Shown here: positions 59,224 through 64,000 of the stretch, piece after piece
Numbering within the stretch: position 1 is the stretch's first letter
Layout of the letters: each line of letters opens with the position of its first letter
Origin: Adiantum capillus-veneris
Taxonomy: Eukaryota; Streptophyta; Polypodiopsida; Polypodiales; Pteridaceae
DNA: 64,000 bases
NCBI GenBank assembly: GCA_014529385.2
Contig: CM043971.1
Coordinates: 53,045,209 to 53,109,208 of the forward strand
Direction of reading: 5' to 3'
Translations under genes and position numbers: made by a program
The notes under the pieces: model-generated
Seen by the model: the letters and a program-made list of their open reading frames with translations, nothing else
The model's database searches: none
Told to the model about the DNA's origin: nothing

Positions 59224-61626
59224 TCAGAAACCCAAAAGCATTGGGTCTAACTCCACCACATGCTTTGCTAGAAATTCCCCCTGCTCCACATCAAGGAAAT
59301 CTCTACATACAGTGAATATTGTGATCCACGACAATCCCCTGGGCTGGAGTGGCAACACATCAATCATCCTTTGGACCCTGCCTACTTGATTTGCCCTCCC
59401 AAGCAAGTCCACAATGCAATCATAGTGCTCCAAAGTTGGCAAGGCGTCACAGTTATCAAGACGCAAGGTGTGCATATAATCAAAGGCCGCCTCCACTAAA
59501 CCTGCACGGCTACATGCAGAGAGATAGGTCACCGATGTAACTTTGTCCGGAACCAGCCCTGCCAGCTGCAAATGGTGTAGAAGCTGATATGATTTTGTCA
59601 CATTTCCATGCTGGGCATAGATACCAATTATAGTGTTCCATGTTTCCAAATTACGAGCTGACGCCCTGTTGAAAATGGTTAGGGCAGCACTTGTGTAGCC
59701 ACATTTGCCATACATGTTAATGAGTGCATTGACAACAAATTGTTCCATCTCAAGCAGAGAAAGCTTTACATAAACATGCATAATTTCACCTTCCTTGACA
59801 GAGCCTAGGCTTGTACTTGCGTTGATTGTGGTCAAAAAGGTAACTCTGTCAGGGAGAGCTCCTTGTTGTAGCATGTGCTTGAACATCTGAAGTGCCTTTA
59901 TGTCATCTCCATGCAGAGAATATGATGCGATCATCGTGGTCCATGAGATGACATTAGGCTCTAGTATGAGATCAAAAATATCACGGGCACCAACCAAACG
60001 ATCACCCTTTGCATATGCATTAACAAGAGCAGTGCCCACAGCAACGTCTGAACAAAAACCACTATGTCGAAGAAGAACTTGGAACCATGGTGCCTCGAGT
60101 ACATCTGCTTGACTTGTATAAGAATCCACTATGCATATAAATGTAACGTCATTTGGAAGCATGCCTGTCTGTTGCATTTCACAAAGAAATTCAACAACCT
60201 CCTTCCTATGCTCGTTTTGAGAGTGTGCTGCTATGATTGCATTCCACGTAACCACATCCCTTTGTGCCATCTTGTCGAAAACCATCTCCGCATCTTCTAG
60301 ACTGCGGCACTTGCCATACATGCTAATCAGAGAATTCCCTGCAACAATATTTGTCTCATACCCACTTCTTTCAATTAATGAATGCACCTCTTTGCCTTCA
60401 GCAAGGGCTTTTGCACCTTGATTCCCACACATTTCGAGCAATTGGATGTAGTTGACGATTTCAATTACAGCACCTTCATCCTGCATTTTGCGTAAAAGCT
60501 TAATTGCATTGTTTAAGTGACCATGGCGGATGAAGGCTTCCACCATGGCTTTTGCGGCGACCGTGCTCGTAGTTGACAAAACGTCGAACAAACCTTGAGC
60601 TTCCAACAAGCTGCCGGATTGACTGTACATGCGAACAAGTGCATTAGACACAACAAAGTCAGACTCATAACCAGCCTGTTTTGAATATACATGCATACGT
60701 TTTCCTTGAAAAATTGATGATTCTGTTGCGCAGGCAGAAAGTGTGCATGCAAAGGTGGCTCTCGAAGGGAATATGTTTTCGACAAGCATTTGCTCAAAAA
60801 TCTGTAATACCTCTTTGCATTGCTTATTTTGCTTGTAGCCTGACATCAAGGTATTCCACGCGATAGTGCCACACTGAGGCATCAAATCAAACAATTGTAG
60901 GGCATGATTCTGATCTCCACATTTGCCATAAAAGTTGACAAGTGCTGCCATAATGAAATTGTGAGCCTGATATGTGGTACTAGAAAGGCGAGTATGCATG
61001 CGTTTGCCCTCTACAAGAAAAATCAAGCCAGTGCAGGCAGAAACAGAGCTGAGGTAGGTGACCATGTCAGGGATCATACCTTGTTGCAGCATTTGATTGA
61101 AGAGATGCAATGCTTCTATTCTCCACCCATGTCGCATGTACAAACCCATCATATAATTCCAAGGTGAGGCATCGTAGCAGGGCACTTCCTCAAACCAGGC
61201 AGCAGCATCTTGGACAGCTCCACATTTCCCGTACATCTCGAGGATGAGAAACCCCAAAGAAGTATGTACTCCATTCCCATGGGCCATGATGTGGCGGTGT
61301 ACGTCGCGACCTTGCGAAAGTGCATTTGAAGATGCACAGGCATTGAGGAGAGAAGCATATGTGTGCACATCTATGTGGTCGATTGTATCCAGCTGATTCA
61401 GAGCTTCTTGCAACTCTGTATTGTTTGGCTTCTGAGGAATCATAAAAATGGTGGACTCCTGCAGATGCAAAGCATAGCTTGCAAAATGTCTACAGATCTT
61501 CTGCTTAAGCTTCCATGGAGCTTTATCAAGTTTTGCAAATCGGTCTTTTCTACAGATCCTCTTCAGAGAAGAACGCATGCCCAGGCTGCATAGATGATGC
61601 AAAAGAGAACCCACGATTCTATTCAA
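59224..61626 (-). CDS. PLS-type pentatricopeptide repeat protein
   Basis: Single-exon, 800 residues. The N-terminus is rich in Arg/Lys/Leu/Ser and poor in acidic residues (residues 1-50), fitting an organelle transit peptide. A long run of PPR motifs of the P, L and S kinds starts at about residue 85 (VHTYASLLNACASSNALSQG). Repeat hallmarks recur: GKRMH, FVVSNALVRMYSQSG, DVVTWNAIIAAHSQNEH, NVISWTTMIASYSLHGD, ALINMYGKCGYTSAA, TWNTIIGIYAQHG. The C-terminus (YDCIVDLLGRANQ, LSWITIFTVCRDFLDVEQGE, VVELDPMLLGF) is the start of an E domain that stops early. There is no E+ or DYW domain. Such proteins bind organellar RNA and often act in editing with a partner carrying the DYW deaminase. The RNA target is unknown. 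Confidence 0.93.
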   Translation of the reverse strand: MNRIVGSLLHHLCSLGMRSSLKRICRKDRFAKLDKAPWKLKQKICRHFASYALHLQESTIFMIPQKPNNTELQEALNQLDTIDHIDVHTYASLLNACASSNALSQGRDVHRHIMAHGNGVHTSLGFLILEMYGKCGAVQDAAAWFEEVPCYDASPWNYMMGLYMRHGWRIEALHLFNQMLQQGMIPDMVTYLSSVSACTGLIFLVEGKRMHTRLSSTTYQAHNFIMAALVNFYGKCGDQNHALQLFDLMPQCGTIAWNTLMSGYKQNKQCKEVLQIFEQMLVENIFPSRATFACTLSACATESSIFQGKRMHVYSKQAGYESDFVVSNALVRMYSQSGSLLEAQGLFDVLSTTSTVAAKAMVEAFIRHGHLNNAIKLLRKMQDEGAVIEIVNYIQLLEMCGNQGAKALAEGKEVHSLIERSGYETNIVAGNSLISMYGKCRSLEDAEMVFDKMAQRDVVTWNAIIAAHSQNEHRKEVVEFLCEMQQTGMLPNDVTFICIVDSYTSQADVLEAPWFQVLLRHSGFCSDVAVGTALVNAYAKGDRLVGARDIFDLILEPNVISWTTMIASYSLHGDDIKALQMFKHMLQQGALPDRVTFLTTINASTSLGSVKEGEIMHVYVKLSLLEMEQFVVNALINMYGKCGYTSAALTIFNRASARNLETWNTIIGIYAQHGNVTKSYQLLHHLQLAGLVPDKVTSVTYLSACSRAGLVEAAFDYMHTLRLDNCDALPTLEHYDCIVDLLGRANQVGRVQRMIDVLPLQPRGLSWITIFTVCRDFLDVEQGEFLAKHVVELDPMLLGF

Positions 61627-62685
61627 TTGGAAGATCCTCTCTCTTTAGCTGTTCCGCTGCGTTCTACTTTGTGCAAATGCTTTGAAATAGTGAGCAGATT
61701 GATGGTTGAAGAGTAGCTGCCTGCTTGAAGAAGCCGTTATCGACATCTCAACCACAGTGCCACAGAAATATGTGCGTGCGCACGTCCAACCTCAAGAAAC
61801 ACGCACGAGGTTTAGCGATGGCAAGCTCTGTAGCTTGATGCTCTTCCACTCTTACGCCATCGCTTTAACACATTCCTCGCTCCTCTGCAACTTGAAAGCT
61901 GCTCTGGAGTCTGTTATATGAGCTTTCTATATCAACTGTCAGCCAATGTAGAGACGTAGAGGGGCAAGGAACTGCAGCACATAGACATTCCCTCGTGGTC
62001 CCGCGTATATAACTGAGCCTACTCTCAGGTAGCCCTTTGGCAAATTTTGCATGAAGATCCTGGATGGAGGCGATGAAAAGGTGAAGGAACTGGTTCGGCA
62101 AGTGTTTGCAGCGCAGCAAGGAACCTCTGGAAGCGCCGTGGGACACCAACTTTTCAGCGCATTGGAGACAATGAACCCCTGCAACCACTTGGCTCTAAGC
62201 CCACCCTTTTGTAACTATGCCAAAATCAGCATATTTGCTCAAGTTAAGGATTGTTCCTTAAATGCTAGAAAGCCATTTGTTGTGATCAAAGTGTGCACTA
62301 CATGTATGTGATCATGGTGTGATGTTGTTGTGGTCACCATGTACTTTTAATGTGAGCTTTATAAGGTCTGTGAACACATTGTGATCTTATGCGAACTATG
62401 CGTGAGCCATGTGTGAATTGTGGTGATGAGGAAGCTCAAAGTTTACTTTTATCTTCTGAAGTTGCCTCTTCATCCATCAAGTTGCGAGCGTTGGCGTAAT
62501 TGTAAGGCATTGACCTAGCAAGGCATATGTTGTAATCTGCTACAAAATCCAAAACTCAAGTGTCACATGAGAGAACTTAGTGTTATTTGACTATTTCTAA
62601 AACGTGTAGCAAAGCAATGCATTTCCCTTCAAGGCAGTGCCAACAAACTCGCGATAGCTTCTTGATATCAAGATGTGGATTGTAG
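61627..62685. other. PPR upstream region and intergenic DNA
   Basis: Contains the PPR promoter and 5' UTR. A plus-strand frame at 62051-62311 (MKILDGGDEKVKELVRQVFA, 86 residues) and overlapping minus-strand frames are unrecognised and lack support. A TGTGATC/GTGTGAT-rich patch lies at 62280-62430. Confidence 0.45.
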
Positions 62686-62689
62686 GGGG

Positions 62690-63100
62690 TGCAAGGTATT
62701 GTTCCTGTATTGTTGTCACTTTGAAAAGTGATCAACAGTCCATGTAAGGACTCGGGTACTACCACATGCTCATCTCCACCCAGCCGTACTCCTTTTATAG
62801 GCCCTTGGCTCTCCTACATGAGACCCCTTAACGTGTATGTGTAGTTTAGGGCCTTGCCCTCCATGGTCCTACCATAGGCGTGAAATAACCCCCCCCCTTT
62901 GGAGAAGCATTTTCGTCCTCAAAAACAAAAGTGGAAAAGTTTCTTAAAGACACTAATGTTTTCCACAGTGGCACCTCCCTCGGGGCCAGCTATCCACTTG
63001 ACCGATACCATCATAGTCAAGAATATGTATAGCTTCATACGGTTTAAAAGGAGGCTGCCTTTGGCTATCCAGTACTGGTCTCTTAGACTAGGGTAAGTTG
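62690..63100 (-). mobile_element. Gypsy 3' end: chromo-like tail and partial LTR
   Basis: On the minus strand VKWIAGPEGGATVENISVFK (about 63015-62950) matches the end of the integrase at 25429-25650 (DATWENISVLKKKF). It is followed by a purine/G tract (CCAAAGGGGGGGGGG, about 62889-62903) and LTR-like sequence to the left with CCTATAAAAGG (about 62790-62800) as TATA region. The LTR left edge is not defined. No upstream pol was recognised in 63100-63390. Confidence 0.6.
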
Positions 63101-64000
63101 ATGATGAAGTCTTGTTGCTTTCGGGTTAGCCATTAGGCCGCCGTCTCTACTTGTAGGTCTCTACCGCTCGCTTTGTGTGTGACCCCTACGCTAGTTTTCG
63201 TGACCTAATGACAAACATGCGCGAAAAGCTCAAGGTGGTGAGCCTACCTCTCATGTATGGAGCTCGTCGGGTAGTCGTGCGCGTCGTAGAAGCTGCTGGA
63301 AGGTCGATCCGCTCTAGGTGGCAGAAGCTCTCTCCACAAAGTCAATAGTGAGAATGAGCTAAAAATGGGGTGAAAATTTCTTATAATGGAGGTTCCCGAA
63401 CCACTTTTCATGAAATTTGACATGTGCTCCTATCTTCTTGCGAGATGCGGTTTAGGCTCAAAAATTTCTTGATTTGGACTCCATTTGCTCTATTTACCAA
63501 GAATTTGGCGTTTCGGTCAAAACCTGGCCAAAACACGCTTTCCGCTCCAGTCTCATAATTGCACCCCCATTGTACCATAGGTTGTTCTATAGTCACTGAT
63601 TATCGCTATATTTTTTATTTTTCATTACGACTGTTTTTCACCTGCTTTTTGTATTTTTGAAGTTTTTCTGACAAAAATTAGCAAAATTAAAAGGAAAATA
63701 GCAAATCAAACCCAAAAATCCCCAAAAATCATAATAAATCACAAACATCACCGCAACACATTATATACACTTACATGCAACTTTTATGGCCGGATTTCTC
63801 CGTTTTACCAATATTTTACCTGAAAAATGGCTATTTCTACTTATATACACACACACCTAAGGGCTTGATTTGGCGTTTGGCCCCATATACCTGTAGCTTC
63901 ATGCTGTATAAGGGCATATGTACATGGGTTACTCCAGAAAATTTTGCAATCAAACAACAACCCTTAAAACAGTCAAAAATCATGCCCTTTTTTGTTGTTT
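63101..64000. other. Unassigned, possibly retroelement leader
   Basis: No coding domain. The 63390-63600 text (GGCGTTTCGGTCAAAACC and similar) and the AT-rich remainder look like retrotransposon noncoding sequence, but nothing ties it to a family in the window. Confidence 0.4.

Noticed and set aside
61865-62311. Overlapping plus and minus frames upstream of the PPR gene
   Set aside because: Short, unrecognised, and overlapping each other on opposite strands. No splice or homology support.

Overview
This window is nuclear DNA from a land plant. The evidence is spliceosomal GT..AG introns, a plant PLS-type PPR gene, a ribosomal protein gene, Ty3/gypsy chromovirus, Tat/Athila-type and Ty1/copia LTR retrotransposons with plant primer-binding sites, and a Penelope-like reverse transcriptase. 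The mix of PLS-PPR proteins, Penelope-like elements and repeat-packed intergenic DNA suggests a seedless vascular plant such as a fern, but that is inference. The sequence does not prove the lineage.

Layout. 1-5472: 3' part of a Ty3/gypsy chromovirus (gag, protease, RT, RNase H, integrase, chromodomain, 3' LTR) with a few disabling mutations. 5473-6190: older gypsy pol debris. 6203-9044: an internally deleted relative of the first element with both LTRs. 9045-10740: remnant and LTR of a second gypsy family. 11472-13886: five exons of a pentapeptide-repeat gene resembling the C-terminal half of plant FIP2 (BTB/pentapeptide protein). A trimeric tRNA-like SINE lies in one intron, and no BTB exon is visible upstream. 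17838-19211 (minus): a complete RPL38 (eL38) gene of three exons whose first coding exon is only the ATG, with a LINE endonuclease fragment in intron 2. 21614-25270: decayed Ty1/copia copy, cut by a gypsy 3' end (25271-25650). 26294-31471 (minus): nearly intact copia element with a 5-bp target duplication and one premature stop. 31477-about 37650 (minus): Tat/Athila-like gypsy remnant whose leader carries about eight regularly spaced palindromes. 39046-44522: two copia fragments fused in opposite orientation. 44655-45155: long GA purine tract. 45187-45496: foldback repeat. 45909-47345: broken, unidentified gene, probably transposon-derived. 48870-58383: a Penelope-like retroelement without an endonuclease domain (about 51000-56260), framed by two 2.1-kb direct repeats, each with a Tourist-like MITE and an open LRR-like reading frame. 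Near the element's 3' end is a sequence that folds as a hammerhead ribozyme with one core base changed. 59224-61626 (minus): an 800-residue PLS-type PPR gene. 62690-63100 (minus): 3' end of a gypsy element.

Only three loci look like ordinary host genes: the pentapeptide gene, RPL38 and the PPR gene. The LRR-like pair may be host-derived but is fragmentary. Most of the rest is transposable elements of different ages, nested or rearranged. The strongest candidate for something new is the Penelope-like locus with its hammerhead relic and flanking 2.1-kb repeats. Next come the palindrome array in the Tat-like leader and the inverted copia fusion.
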